Below the pieces are notes generated by a model. The model saw only the letters and a program-made list of their open reading frames with translations. It was not told the DNA's origin and did no database searches. 64,000 bases of DNA from Capronia americana. Taxonomy: Eukaryota; Ascomycota; Eurotiomycetes; Chaetothyriales; Herpotrichiellaceae. Shown one piece after another: positions 1-9,682 of this stretch. A program made the translations under genes and the position numbers. Location: positions 1,054,001-1,118,000 of the forward strand of contig JADWQD010000006.1 of the NCBI GenBank assembly GCA_016110215.1, written 5' to 3'. Each line of letters opens with the position of its first letter. The stretch's first letter is position 1.

Positions 1-2
1 AT

Positions 3-1679
3 GTGAAAACAATGAGGTCTCACCAATGGAAACCAGGAAATACGTATGGGGGCGTCCCTAATGCCACGTACGCCGTTCTTTCGTATACTTGGGGGAAATG
101 GAGGATTAGAGATCCAAAGTCGCAAGTCACATCACTGTCTGTTTCTGGTATCCCATGGAACATACCTAAAGTTGATCCGGCTCACTTCACGGCTGAACAA
201 TTCAAGTACGTCCTGCAGCAAATAATCGACGATCCTAGAAATGCAGCCACTCCTGGAAAAGAATCCAAGTCTTCAGAGAAGAAAACCTACTTTGTCTGGC
301 TCGACGTGGCCTGCTTGTCCCAATTCGAGGACAGCCCAACAGGGGCTTCAGAGATAGGTCGTCAGGCTCGAATATTTCGGAATGCCACCAATGCATACGT
401 CTGGCTCAGCACTGCTAACTCCTATGAATTATCGGCACTTTTCAGTCGAAATTTCGACCCTACTTTCTCAGAGGCCGAAGGAGACCTGACCGCGTTTTGC
501 AAGCTTCTCAGTGATCCGTGGTTCGATTCGCTATGGGCCATGCAAGAGGCATTTCTCAGGCAGACCGCCTACATTATCACCAGCTCTGGCTTCTGTCATC
601 TGCAAAATGAAGGGGAGCATATATTGAATCTCTCTCGGATACGCCGGGTCGCCTTGAACTATAATTCAGGGGTGGAAAAGTTTCGTCGCCAGCTCCTCCT
701 CAAAGCAGAACGCGAGTTCCTTAAGTTTGCAGAATTGTGGTCCAAGACTGGCTTGCAGGGTAGCCCTCGAGGAATATCTCCGATGCAAGTCATGGCATGC
801 ACTTCCTACAGGAAGTGTGAATTTGAGCTCGATCGTGTGTATGGTATAATGCAAATATTTGGAGATAAGTTCAGGGTTGGCAAAACACGCCCTGGGAACC
901 AAGCAGACTCGGGTGGCAAGTACACGTTGTCGAAGCTTGAAGATGAGCTGGGGGGTCTTATCTTGCGGCATCATCCCACGCCGAGTCAGCTTTTTCTGCA
1001 TCAGGAGCCACCCCAGGCGGGACGAGCCTGGCGAATCTGTGAAAGAGCAGAAGTCCCATCCTTCTTGGCAGTGGAAGCTTACGATTCATTCGATGCATCG
1101 CATGTGAAGAAGCATGTCAAGTACTCGCTTCAACCCAGGAGCAGTCTCGGAACGAAGGCAGTGGGTCAAATTTTCTGGGGAACGTTCGAAGGCAAATTGT
1201 GTCTACTCAGAAGAATTCTGGACTGTTCCAAAGCCAGCTCATTCCCAGCTGGCGCGAATAGATTCCATGTTTATCTCGATGCTGGAACCACGTTTGACGC
1301 GTGGCGTCTTCCTTCTGGTCGGTCTGAGCCAACTCCAGGTGACCTGCTTGAGCATTTTGGCAAGGACAATCTGATGGTGCTTCTGTTGTCGACGAGCAGG
1401 AGAACTGACAAAGACAAATTCAACGAGAACATGTGGTACTATTCCAATGCAGTATTGTTGACCAGCCCTGGTTCAGCAAGCCTGGCGGAACACCGGAGGC
1501 GGAAAAATTGGGACTTCAGTCTCGAATCTACTGGGGGTGGTGCATGGGCTCGCGTTGGCATCGTCCACTGGCAGTGGCGCGAGAGGCCGCTTGAGACGGC
1601 GCCTGTAAGGACGCTTGAGATGAACACCTTGTTGGGAGAATCCAAGGATTGGAAAGTAAATAGTGGTCTTTGGGGTTGA
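3..1679 (+). CDS. HET-domain (heterokaryon incompatibility) protein, 5' end uncertain
   Basis: HET proteins of filamentous fungi trigger incompatibility or cell-death responses on non-self contact. The three usual HET blocks are visible: YAVLSYTWG near residue 24, then FVWLDVACLSQ with a following IGRQARIFRNATNAYVWLS stretch (about residues 97-137), then DPWFDSLWAMQEAFLR (about 170-186). The C-terminal part, about residues 260-558, has no recognised domain. The frame is open to the window edge. The first in-frame ATG is at position 12, only about 20 residues before the first HET block, so the true start may lie upstream of the window or in an earlier exon. No intron is needed and the stop is TGA at 1677-1679. 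HET is a clear family call; the specific incompatibility locus is unknown. Confidence 0.85.
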   Translation: MKTMRSHQWKPGNTYGGVPNATYAVLSYTWGKWRIRDPKSQVTSLSVSGIPWNIPKVDPAHFTAEQFKYVLQQIIDDPRNAATPGKESKSSEKKTYFVWLDVACLSQFEDSPTGASEIGRQARIFRNATNAYVWLSTANSYELSALFSRNFDPTFSEAEGDLTAFCKLLSDPWFDSLWAMQEAFLRQTAYIITSSGFCHLQNEGEHILNLSRIRRVALNYNSGVEKFRRQLLLKAEREFLKFAELWSKTGLQGSPRGISPMQVMACTSYRKCEFELDRVYGIMQIFGDKFRVGKTRPGNQADSGGKYTLSKLEDELGGLILRHHPTPSQLFLHQEPPQAGRAWRICERAEVPSFLAVEAYDSFDASHVKKHVKYSLQPRSSLGTKAVGQIFWGTFEGKLCLLRRILDCSKASSFPAGANRFHVYLDAGTTFDAWRLPSGRSEPTPGDLLEHFGKDNLMVLLLSTSRRTDKDKFNENMWYYSNAVLLTSPGSASLAEHRRRKNWDFSLESTGGGAWARVGIVHWQWRERPLETAPVRTLEMNTLLGESKDWKVNSGLWG

Positions 1680-2831
1680 CGAAGGAAACGGATACTCAAC
1701 CATTATCAAGAGCCCAGGTCGTGATGATAGTTGCAGTCATTTTGGGAGCAAACCACACTGGAGTGGCTACTGTAGAGCACATCGGCATCTCTTCCTTATA
1801 CAGGGGATAGAATAGATCGCCACTCGGTGGTGGCAACACCACGCCCCCATCTCCTTGAATATAGGCACTTGTAGAGCGTCATTGGCTTCAGGTTATATTG
1901 CCATGCCGTTCCTTACCTCCAGACATTCCCTTTATTTCAGAGCTCGGAGATTGAGCATATTCCTCTTCGGCATCGCCGCACTCGCGACTCACCCCCTTTT
2001 CCATATAAATCAAGTATACGAGTAGATAGACCTAGATAGAGCTATTCTAGTGTTCTCCTCTTTAGAGCATCAGAGCAATAATAATTGAGCCATTTTGACA
2101 ACAGCTACTCTTGCCGTTGATGGTGGGGAAGCGCAACTTTCACAAGCAGAGATATTATCTATCCTGCTTACAGTCGCCAGCGGAGGGCTTTTGAAGAGAC
2201 TAACCTACGAGTAGGATAATTATGATCTTGATAAGTCAGTAATGTTGATGATTTTAAATGACGCGAAGCAGGGACGCGTGGAGGGTAACAAAGGAGGCAA
2301 CCAGAAGTAAATTCCGGCAGCTTGGCACAGAACCGACCCATATAGCGGTCCGGCAGGGTTCATCGAAGGCGGTCGGTCTATGGGGAGGACTGGGGAGGAC
2401 TCGTAGAAAGGAGGGAAGTCATTTGTGTCAAGAGGTCAAGTAGTTGTGCGGACATGCGACGGACCGGGGTGAGCATAGGGCGGCGTCACCTGGTCCCGAA
2501 GGAGGGTGAGCCGGGCGTGAATTTACCTGCTCTAGGCAAAATATAAGCCTCGGAACTTCCAGCATTGCTTGTGTACGAGTGCTCACTTTCCACCGCAGGA
2601 TGATAGTGTGTACGGCCGCACCTTGATTCCACGTTCCTCGTGTTATGGCCGGGATGGTAATGGAACAGTGGCTGGGATGATAGCTAGACCGCTCAAAGAC
2701 GCTTCTAGTATTTGCCGAAATTTCTTGGGACTGCTAACGCAATTCTTCGTGTCTCACTAAGAAGTTGGTACGCAACCAAAGCAAACATTTCACTCCTGCT
2801 ATAACTTTCTTTCCTCGGAAATATAAGCAAT
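1680..2831. other. intergenic, no gene recognised
   Basis: This is about 1.15 kb between the HET gene and the Snm1-like gene. Only short unrelated open frames are present (longest about 63 codons). The last few hundred bases are presumably promoter and leader of the downstream gene. Confidence 0.6.
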
Positions 2832-3374
2832 ATGAGCGAGGCGCAAAGTCTGCGAGTCAGATTCTTGCAGCGGTCGGCCCTCGAGTTGTTCCTCACGACA
2901 CCCGCCACTTCCAGACAGCTGATGCGCGAGAGCCAGGAGCTGGGCCATAAGATCTCCTCGCATGTTCCAAAAAATGGAAAGGGTGTTTGTACTGCCTGCG
3001 GCAGTGTACTCTTGCCACAGTGGACGGTCAGAAACAAGATCATGGCGAAGAAGGCAAGGCCCAGTCGTAGGGCCCTGAAAGAAGAAAGAGTCATGCGGCA
3101 AATGGTACGTTCTCAGCGCTGCTCATTCTGCGACCGTGTCACGAAAGACGCTATTTCCATTGGATTGAGTCTCAGAAAAGAGAAGAAGCAACTGCCTGAG
3201 GCTGCCCAACCATCCAAGAATGCAGACACGGTTCTGGAAAGCACGAACAAATCCAGCAGCAAGAAGAGGGCAAAGGCGCGGAAAGATCGAGAGGGACTGC
3301 AAGCGCTTCTCAAAAAGAGTGTGCAGACTAAGACTCTTCCGAGCCTCAACCTCATGGACCTGATGAAGAAATGA
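2832..3374 (+). CDS. RNase P/MRP subunit, Rpr2/Rpp21/Snm1-like
   Basis: This 180-residue basic protein resembles the Rpr2/Rpp21/Snm1 family, protein subunits of nuclear RNase P or RNase MRP, which process tRNA and rRNA precursors. A helical N-terminus (about residues 1-50) precedes a split zinc ribbon: CTAC near residue 55 and CSFC near residue 97, giving four cysteine ligands. The C-terminal half is Lys/Arg-rich with a short conserved-looking tail, LPSLNLMDLMKK, as often seen in filamentous-fungal Snm1-like members. The start is the first ATG and no intron is needed. ZPR1 follows 280 bp downstream on the same strand. The family call is good; which of the two complexes it joins cannot be told from sequence. 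Confidence 0.75.
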   Translation: MSEAQSLRVRFLQRSALELFLTTPATSRQLMRESQELGHKISSHVPKNGKGVCTACGSVLLPQWTVRNKIMAKKARPSRRALKEERVMRQMVRSQRCSFCDRVTKDAISIGLSLRKEKKQLPEAAQPSKNADTVLESTNKSSSKKRAKARKDREGLQALLKKSVQTKTLPSLNLMDLMKK

Positions 3375-3654
3375 TATTTCAACCTGCCGCGTGAGAACCG
3401 AGCGGGATTCTCAGCCTCGTCGGTGCGCAAGGCTGGCCAATTGCCAGTCGCGAGTTCCTCAGTCAGATTCTCACGCACTAGCGGCCGGCTTGGCATACGT
3501 CGATCCTTCTGCGTCATTCGAGAAGATACAAAAATTCGGTCCCAGCGGCGCGTCAAACATAAAAGGCGTCGGCAAAGACGACAGATACGATTCACAACGC
3601 CAAAGGCTATTACACCCCCCCAGAACTATCCACGGTGACATATTGAACGCTATC

Positions 3655-5026
3655 ATGGCAAATTCCGAGGCTCCGCCAGTCGTACACGCAGATCCCAACG
3701 AGACTGGTGTCTACGAGATCCAGAGTTTATGCATGAACTGTCACGACGAGGTACGTGTGGGTTTGCGTGAATATTCAGGGGTTGCGCTAACAGTAGCAGG
3801 GCATGACCAGAATCCTCCCCATTAAGATCCCGTTCTTCAAAGAAATCCTGCTCGAGTCATTCTCATGCGATCATTGTGGCTGGAAGAATAACACCGTCAA
3901 GAGCGCAGGAGAGATACAAGAGAAGGGGGCAAAATTCACTTTTAGGTTGGACACCATGGGCGACTTCCAGAGGCAGATCGTCCGCAGTGATACGGGCATC
4001 TTCCGGATTGAAGACATCGGCCTGGAAATGCCGCCTGCGCCGGGCCAATTCACGAACCTCGAGGGCTTGATCTCGAAGATCAAGACAGACCTAGAAAGTG
4101 ACCAGCCGGTAAGGAAAGAGACAAGCCCTGAACTGTATAATTCACTTCAAGCAATCATCCAGAAGCTGGAGAAGATGCTTGATGGAAGTGCTTTCCCCTT
4201 CACGGTCTCGTTGGATGACATCTCGGGCAATTCGTTCATCGAGCCATCCCCCGAGGACAAAGGCTCCAAGTACGTTCGCACCGATTACCTACGCAGCCAT
4301 CAGCAGAATGTGCAGCTTGGTCTCGTGGTCGATGATGACGAAAACACCAACGGCGATGTCATGGAAGGCGTTGACGTCGTTGACAACGAAGTCTATGAGC
4401 TCCACGCCGAATGCCCGGCTTGTGGGAAGCCATGCACGGTGAACATGAAAAAGACGAACATCCCACACTTCAAAGAAGTCATCATCATGGCAACAGTATG
4501 TGACCACTGCGGCTTCAGGACCAGCGATGTGAAGACCGGTGGTGCAGTCCCTGAAAAGGGCAGGCGGATCACCCTCGAGGTCAAGACGTTGGAAGACATG
4601 TCCAGAGATGTGCTGAAATCAGAGTCCTGTGTCCTGAAGAGCTATGACCTCGGCCTAGAGGTGCAACCTGGCACACTCGGTGGTCGATTCACCACGTTGG
4701 AGGGCTTACTCTCTCAGGTTCGTGACCAGCTTCATGGCCAGATCTATAATGTCGGAGATGAAGACCTGGCAGGAGGCGACTCAATGGCCGCCGACACGAA
4801 ATCAAAGTGGGACAGCTTTTTCGATAAGCTGGATTCCGCTATCAAAGCCAAGTTTCCTTATTCCATCACTCTCGAAGACCCGTTGGCAAACTCATTTGTG
4901 CAGCTGAATGTGGATTCCGGCGAAGACCCACAAGTCAAGACCGAGGAATATGAGAGGACCGCGGAGGAAATGGAAGACCTTGGCCTGAACGACATGAAGA
5001 CGGAGAACTATGAAAACGACAACTGA
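3655..5026 (+). CDS. ZPR1: zinc-finger protein ZPR1, two exons
   Basis: ZPR1 is a conserved eukaryotic protein that binds, and in yeast chaperones, elongation factor eEF1A. Exons are 3655-3750 and 3800-5026, joined across a 49-nt GTACGT...CAG intron in phase 0, giving 440 residues. Two tandem C4-zinc-finger/ZPR1 modules are visible. The first has CMNC at about 26-29, a downstream GMTRILPIKIPFFKEI block and CDHCG. The second has CPACGKPC, HFKEVIIMATVCDHCG and a C-terminal alpha/beta domain. The first exon is essential because it supplies the first Cys pair. The tail is acidic, as usual for the family. Length and duplicated architecture match ZPR1 well. Confidence 0.95.
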
Positions 5027-6070
5027 ATGCCGGTACACGATGTTACTGGGATTCAATGAACACTCATCTTGAGTTCAACACCCATGATCAGTAATCAGAA
5101 GCCCACCGAACCAATCTGCCAGGGATGCCAAGCATACAAAATCGCAGTCGGGGTGACAGGGTCAACGGGTAAATCACAAAGTGCTTGGTTCAGTGCAAGG
5201 CACCGGGATATATCACGTCGGTATGCACGGACACCGTGGTGAATCCCGTCGGAAAAACTGTTGTGCGATCATTGGTACGTATTATGGACGAATCTGATTG
5301 CTCAGTAGGTCACGCTGCGATTTGCACGTCGGCACCGTACACGAGGAAGCACACCCCGGTACGCCAAGAATGCATGCACGAGCAAGGCTGCACCAAAGCT
5401 CTCCGAACAAATGTTCTGGTTCCCTGTAGGGCCTGGAATGACCTGTCCCCGTTGCATTATTTTGCGAGACAATGATCCATGTCCGGAGCTCTCGAAACTG
5501 GAATCCCAAAAACTCTGACCGTTTTGCTTCGCTTGCTTTAGGCGTCAGCCACGACAGCAGCACTTCATGTTGGGGAGGAAGGTGCATTAGAGAGGTTACG
5601 CCGAGACTTGACTGGCCTGAATTTGGTCGCTCGATATGAGCTGCCCTTGTTGTTATCTGTCCTGCAGCTATCCGCTGCAACGACTGCCTAGTGCACCCTG
5701 CTATGCTGAGTTCAATCTAGATTGTTCCCATCGGGGGCTGTGGCCTGCCTGATTTCTTGCTAAGTTCTCGAACAAACTCGGGGCTCTGGCGCCAACGAAT
5801 CAAATGTCAGCTGGATTACGGCATTGCTGACAGATATTGTCTCGATCCTCGGGACGACTGGTCCGTCTGAAGCGCATGGAGCACCCAAGAAGGCAATAGC
5901 CGGCTTCTTCTTGGAGGCAGTACATTCGATTCCAGCTCGAGAGTCCTATACAGATCTTCCTTTGCCTCAGATCAGCCATCGTTTTGCGCAGATCAAGGCG
6001 GGCCTTTCGTGTCTCTAAATCTCTTAACAAGGAAAGCGAAAGCTATCCTTGGTTTCACACCAGAAATGCC
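5027..6070. other. intergenic, no gene recognised
   Basis: This is about 1.04 kb between ZPR1 and the transcription-factor-like gene. The open frames present (such as 5185-5475 plus and 5282-5680 minus) lack recognisable domains, and I see no convincing splice pattern. Confidence 0.55.
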
Positions 6071-7597
6071 ATGGCCGAAGTTCGCCAGTTCGTTCATATC
6101 AAACCGTTAGCACCCAACGCCGCAGTCAAAACTTCGACAAGACCTCTTTCTAACTTGTCGGTCGAGCTGTTCTGGATCGACGAGGCTGTGAGTCAACATC
6201 GGCGGAAGTTGATCAACACTCATGCTCAAAAACGATCGAGACAGCTCAAGCGTTTGAAGGATGGCCCGATTTTAGACGCAGCATATCCCAAATACGAAAA
6301 GCTCGGAACACTCATACAGTTCTTAAGCCCCGGCGATTCCTCTGGCATTGTTTCGTCGAATGTCCCAGTGAAGCCCCGGTTATGTCGAGAGCATTTTGGC
6401 TCGACGGGGTTGCGGCCGGCCCAACTCCAGCGACAGGCCGAGGCAGGCTGCTTTTCACGCCTTTTCAGACAATTGCCTGAAACCCTGATGGCCGGGTTTG
6501 ACGGCCTCGTCGTATCGCCAGTATCGATGACTGAACAGGCCGGCGATCTGCTCAAATTTGCAGAGACACTAGCACTGAACACAGGGACTATCTCGGCGCA
6601 TTGGGGTAAGTCATGTGTCACATCGCTCGGCCTGACTTGGAGCTTGTCTTGTCCCATCCGCCTCCTCAACCTGCTTGAGCGCGCGAGTGCGTATGTCGAC
6701 ACTGAACAGGGAGTTGAAGCCAGCCCACGAACAATTTTCTGGCGACACGCTGTTATACGGCGATTGGCAGCTCTCATATCAGACCCGAACACAAGATACG
6801 GTGACGAAGTCCTGTATGGGATCATGTCGCTCCTGCATGGCTACCTTCACCGATGGGAGGCCAGAAAGGGGGAGGTCACGACAGTGGGAGCACATTCCGC
6901 CGGCCTGAGGGACTTCATCACCCACCATGGCGGATGGAACAAAATTAACCTCCCAACCCAACTTGGACAATTTGTCAGAATGTCGATGATCATGACCAGC
7001 CGCAGACTCGCCTCATACCTTGACGACCTTCGAATTGAGAGCGTAGGCCACAAGCTTCTCCTGGAATGGTACGATGAGGTACAGCGAGTCGTGTCTCGGC
7101 TCAAAGAAATGGCAGTCTGGTCGCTTCAAGTTAACCAGCGTATACGAATGGACCACAAGCCGCTTGCGGAAGACATTTGCCAACTGCTCACAGCAGAGAC
7201 TTCTGGAAACTGCAACGACTGTCACAAGATGTTCGTTCTCGTGTGGCTTGCTTTGGTAAAATGGCACGCCAGGATTGACATCTCACGCTATGAGGATGTT
7301 ATTGTCAAACTCCACCATCGATATCGCAGCCTGACGCATACAGGTTTACAGGACGTCTCATGGGCGATCGTTTCCTCTCGGTTGGGGGACGAGGAGAGTC
7401 ATTGGGGGATCATTGAAATCCTCAAGGTCCTGCACCGCACCACATCGTCCACACAGAAGCAGATGTGTCAGTGGCTATTTGATTTCACATGTGGGACTGT
7501 CACTGGAGGAGCCATCAGCGTCGGTAGCGATGTGTTTGATCAGATATGGGAGGACGCTGTCGAAGGATTGCCGAGCATTCCTTCTCGACACACCTAA
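6071..7597 (+). CDS. fungal transcription-factor-like protein ('tachykinin family' type)
   Basis: This is a 508-residue protein of the filamentous-fungal group often named 'tachykinin family'. Such proteins resemble the regulatory half of Zn2Cys6 factors but lack the zinc cluster. The N-terminus FVHIKPL followed by a basic stretch with RSRQLKRLK fits that group. The segment VGAHSAGLRDFITHHGGW (about 275-292) matches the H/A-x2-GL-x2-...-GG motif of fungal_trans_2-like domains. The start at 6071 was preferred over upstream non-ATG codons because it places the FVHIKP block at residue 7. A GTAAGT at 6605 looks like a donor, but no well-spaced acceptor restores a better reading, so I left the frame unspliced. 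DNA binding is not shown. Confidence 0.55.
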   Translation: MAEVRQFVHIKPLAPNAAVKTSTRPLSNLSVELFWIDEAVSQHRRKLINTHAQKRSRQLKRLKDGPILDAAYPKYEKLGTLIQFLSPGDSSGIVSSNVPVKPRLCREHFGSTGLRPAQLQRQAEAGCFSRLFRQLPETLMAGFDGLVVSPVSMTEQAGDLLKFAETLALNTGTISAHWGKSCVTSLGLTWSLSCPIRLLNLLERASAYVDTEQGVEASPRTIFWRHAVIRRLAALISDPNTRYGDEVLYGIMSLLHGYLHRWEARKGEVTTVGAHSAGLRDFITHHGGWNKINLPTQLGQFVRMSMIMTSRRLASYLDDLRIESVGHKLLLEWYDEVQRVVSRLKEMAVWSLQVNQRIRMDHKPLAEDICQLLTAETSGNCNDCHKMFVLVWLALVKWHARIDISRYEDVIVKLHHRYRSLTHTGLQDVSWAIVSSRLGDEESHWGIIEILKVLHRTTSSTQKQMCQWLFDFTCGTVTGGAISVGSDVFDQIWEDAVEGLPSIPSRHT

Positions 7598-8186
7598 ACC
7601 GCAATTCACATTTCCGTAACCGCCCTTAAGCGCTCTTGCATGTTCCCTTCCGTTTTCCTGCTATCGTCCGCATATCACTCTTGGCTGAGCCCTCAAAAGC
7701 CTTGCCTGTAAGGGCTAGCAGCTGCAACGGCGTTCCTAAACCAGCATGCCTGCGAGCCAATTATTGTCAAGTGACTCCTGGAAGATATCGACAGTCACGG
7801 AGCCTTGCTGCACCGGACCATGCCCAGAAGATAGCAATATTACTGTTTGAGGAGCACAGGTGGATGCCAGCTAGAGGCCTAGCGAGCCTCGGCATTAGCT
7901 CGTATTCCTCGTATAGACGATGACTTCATCGAGCAGCAGGACACCCAGTCACATACCAGTAGGTGGCCGAGTCCTTTTTCCTGCACGCACTCGCGAATCA
8001 TCAGGCTGCGAGGATGCTTATTCACGCATGCTCGTCGATCTCGGGACGTTGAAGGAGCTTTTGAGACTTGCGGCAGCAGCTCCACTTGTGTAACACCATG
8101 CGCAGTCCGTCTAGGAACAGGACACCTGCACACATCTAGTTTCTAGCCTCTCTCCGCCAGCACACGGCCCTCGGGGCCTCCGGAAT
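7598..8186. other. intergenic, no gene recognised
   Basis: This is about 590 bp, holding the 3' end of the upstream gene and the promoter of the carrier gene. No motif that I can support. Confidence 0.55.
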
Positions 8187-9191
8187 ATGTCCCATGGCGG
8201 CGCCGGCACGATCCAGAGCTCCAAGAAGGCCCATCCTACCTTTCACTTCTTCGCCGGCTTGACGTCTGGCATCTCAAGTGCTGTGCTTTTGCAACCGGCC
8301 GACTTGCTCAAGACTCGAGTTCAGCAATCGCATTCGTCCTCCCTCTCGACAGTCTTACGATCGATCCTCTCCGGTCCACATCCCATCGCAAGCCTCTGGC
8401 GAGGCACCCTCCCCTCCGCCTTACGTACCGGCTTCGGTTCCGCCCTCTATTTCACCTCCCTCAGCTCGCTGCGCCAACTGCTCGCGAACAAGACCGCGGC
8501 GGCAACGTTCGGAAATGGGGGAGCAGCAATCGCGGCGGGCAAGAGCAGTTCTGTACTGCCAAAGCTGTCGAACACACAAAACCTCATCACAGGGGCAACG
8601 GCGCGAGTGTTTGCAGGCTTTGTCCTCATGCCGGTGACGGTGATCAAAGTGCGTTATGAGTCGGATTTGTACGCTTATAAATCCATCGCGTCGGCGTCCC
8701 GTTCCATCTATGCGTCGGAGGGATTGAAGGGATTCTTCTCGGGGTTCGGTGCTACCGCTGTTCGTGATGCACCGTACGCGGGCCTTTACGTGTTGTTTTA
8801 TGAGCAGTGCAAGACGCGTCTGAACAAGATGTTCGCGGTGGAGACGACAACTGCGCTTGACGGATTAGAAGGGCGTCCTTCAATTGCGAGTTCAGCGACC
8901 ATCAATGCCTCGAGTGGTGTTTTGGCCGCGGGATTAGCGACTAGCATGACCAATCCGTTCGACGCGGTTAAGACGCGGTTGCAGCTCATGCCACAGAAGT
9001 ACGGCAACACTTTGAAGGCTGCCCGGCTGATGCTCAAGGAGGACGGCGTCAAGGCTTTCTTCGACGGTTTGGGCCTGAGAATGGGGAGAAAAGCGTTGAG
9101 CTCTGCGCTGGCGTGGACGGTCTATGAGGAACTCATCGGCAGAGCTGAGCGATTTGTCGCAAGGCGCGAGGAGGAGAGGGCACTCGTGTGA
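8187..9191 (+). CDS. HEM25: mitochondrial glycine carrier HEM25 (SLC25A38-type)
   Basis: A 334-residue mitochondrial carrier with three repeats. Each repeat has its signature: LLQPADLLKTRVQQ (about 35-48), MPVTVIKVRYES (about 149-160) and NPFDAVKTRLQL (about 255-266). The second repeat's MPVTVIKVR, followed by a YASEGLKGFFSGFGATAVRDAP-like block, is typical of the Hem25/SLC25A38 subfamily. That subfamily imports glycine across the inner membrane for the first step of haem synthesis. Two low-complexity insertions lie in loops (about 108-130 and 228-240). The gene is intronless and starts at the first ATG. Confidence 0.88.
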   Translation: MSHGGAGTIQSSKKAHPTFHFFAGLTSGISSAVLLQPADLLKTRVQQSHSSSLSTVLRSILSGPHPIASLWRGTLPSALRTGFGSALYFTSLSSLRQLLANKTAAATFGNGGAAIAAGKSSSVLPKLSNTQNLITGATARVFAGFVLMPVTVIKVRYESDLYAYKSIASASRSIYASEGLKGFFSGFGATAVRDAPYAGLYVLFYEQCKTRLNKMFAVETTTALDGLEGRPSIASSATINASSGVLAAGLATSMTNPFDAVKTRLQLMPQKYGNTLKAARLMLKEDGVKAFFDGLGLRMGRKALSSALAWTVYEELIGRAERFVARREEERALV

Positions 9192-9682
9192 AGGGTTCCT
9201 TGCACTACAGCCCCTTCGCACAGCATCACGAACGCTCTTGCATCTTGATATGGAGGCCAACAGCACTGGATCTTGCGGTATCTCTGAACAGTCGATCACC
9301 ACTCAACATCTTCGGAATGTACATATTGTACTCTAGGTAAAAGGCGGCAGCATTACGGACACGTGTATATTTGTGTACATCAATAGCGATTGTGTTGCAG
9401 GACACAGTACAGACTGTAACGCAGGCGTCCGCGTAGATTCCCTTGCCTCATAATAGATTTACCGGTGCGAATCCCGCCGTATCGATCGGGGCTCGGCCAC
9501 CGCTAAGCTTTCAGGGTCCACGCTCCACTCGCTCGTCGCCGCCTCCTCCCAATCTCCACGTCCTGCTCGTCCTCCATGTGCTCCGTCCGTATCTTCTGGC
9601 GTCGCTGACACTACAGGCTATCGCTAGGAGAAGGTCTCAGGGTTCACACGCGCCTCATTATGAGAGCGCTCTGGTCCTTTCC
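9192..9682. other. intergenic plus likely 5' leader of the phosphatase gene
   Basis: About 490 bp. The reading frame of the downstream phosphatase stays open back to 9443 but has no ATG before 9683, so this part is probably leader. Confidence 0.5.

Noticed and set aside
6605..6660. GTAAGT donor-like site inside the transcription-factor-like gene
   Set aside because: No acceptor at a normal distance gives a better protein, and the frame is open without splicing.
9443..9682. 80-codon N-terminal extension of the phosphatase frame
   Set aside because: It begins at a non-ATG codon, and no in-frame ATG occurs before 9683.
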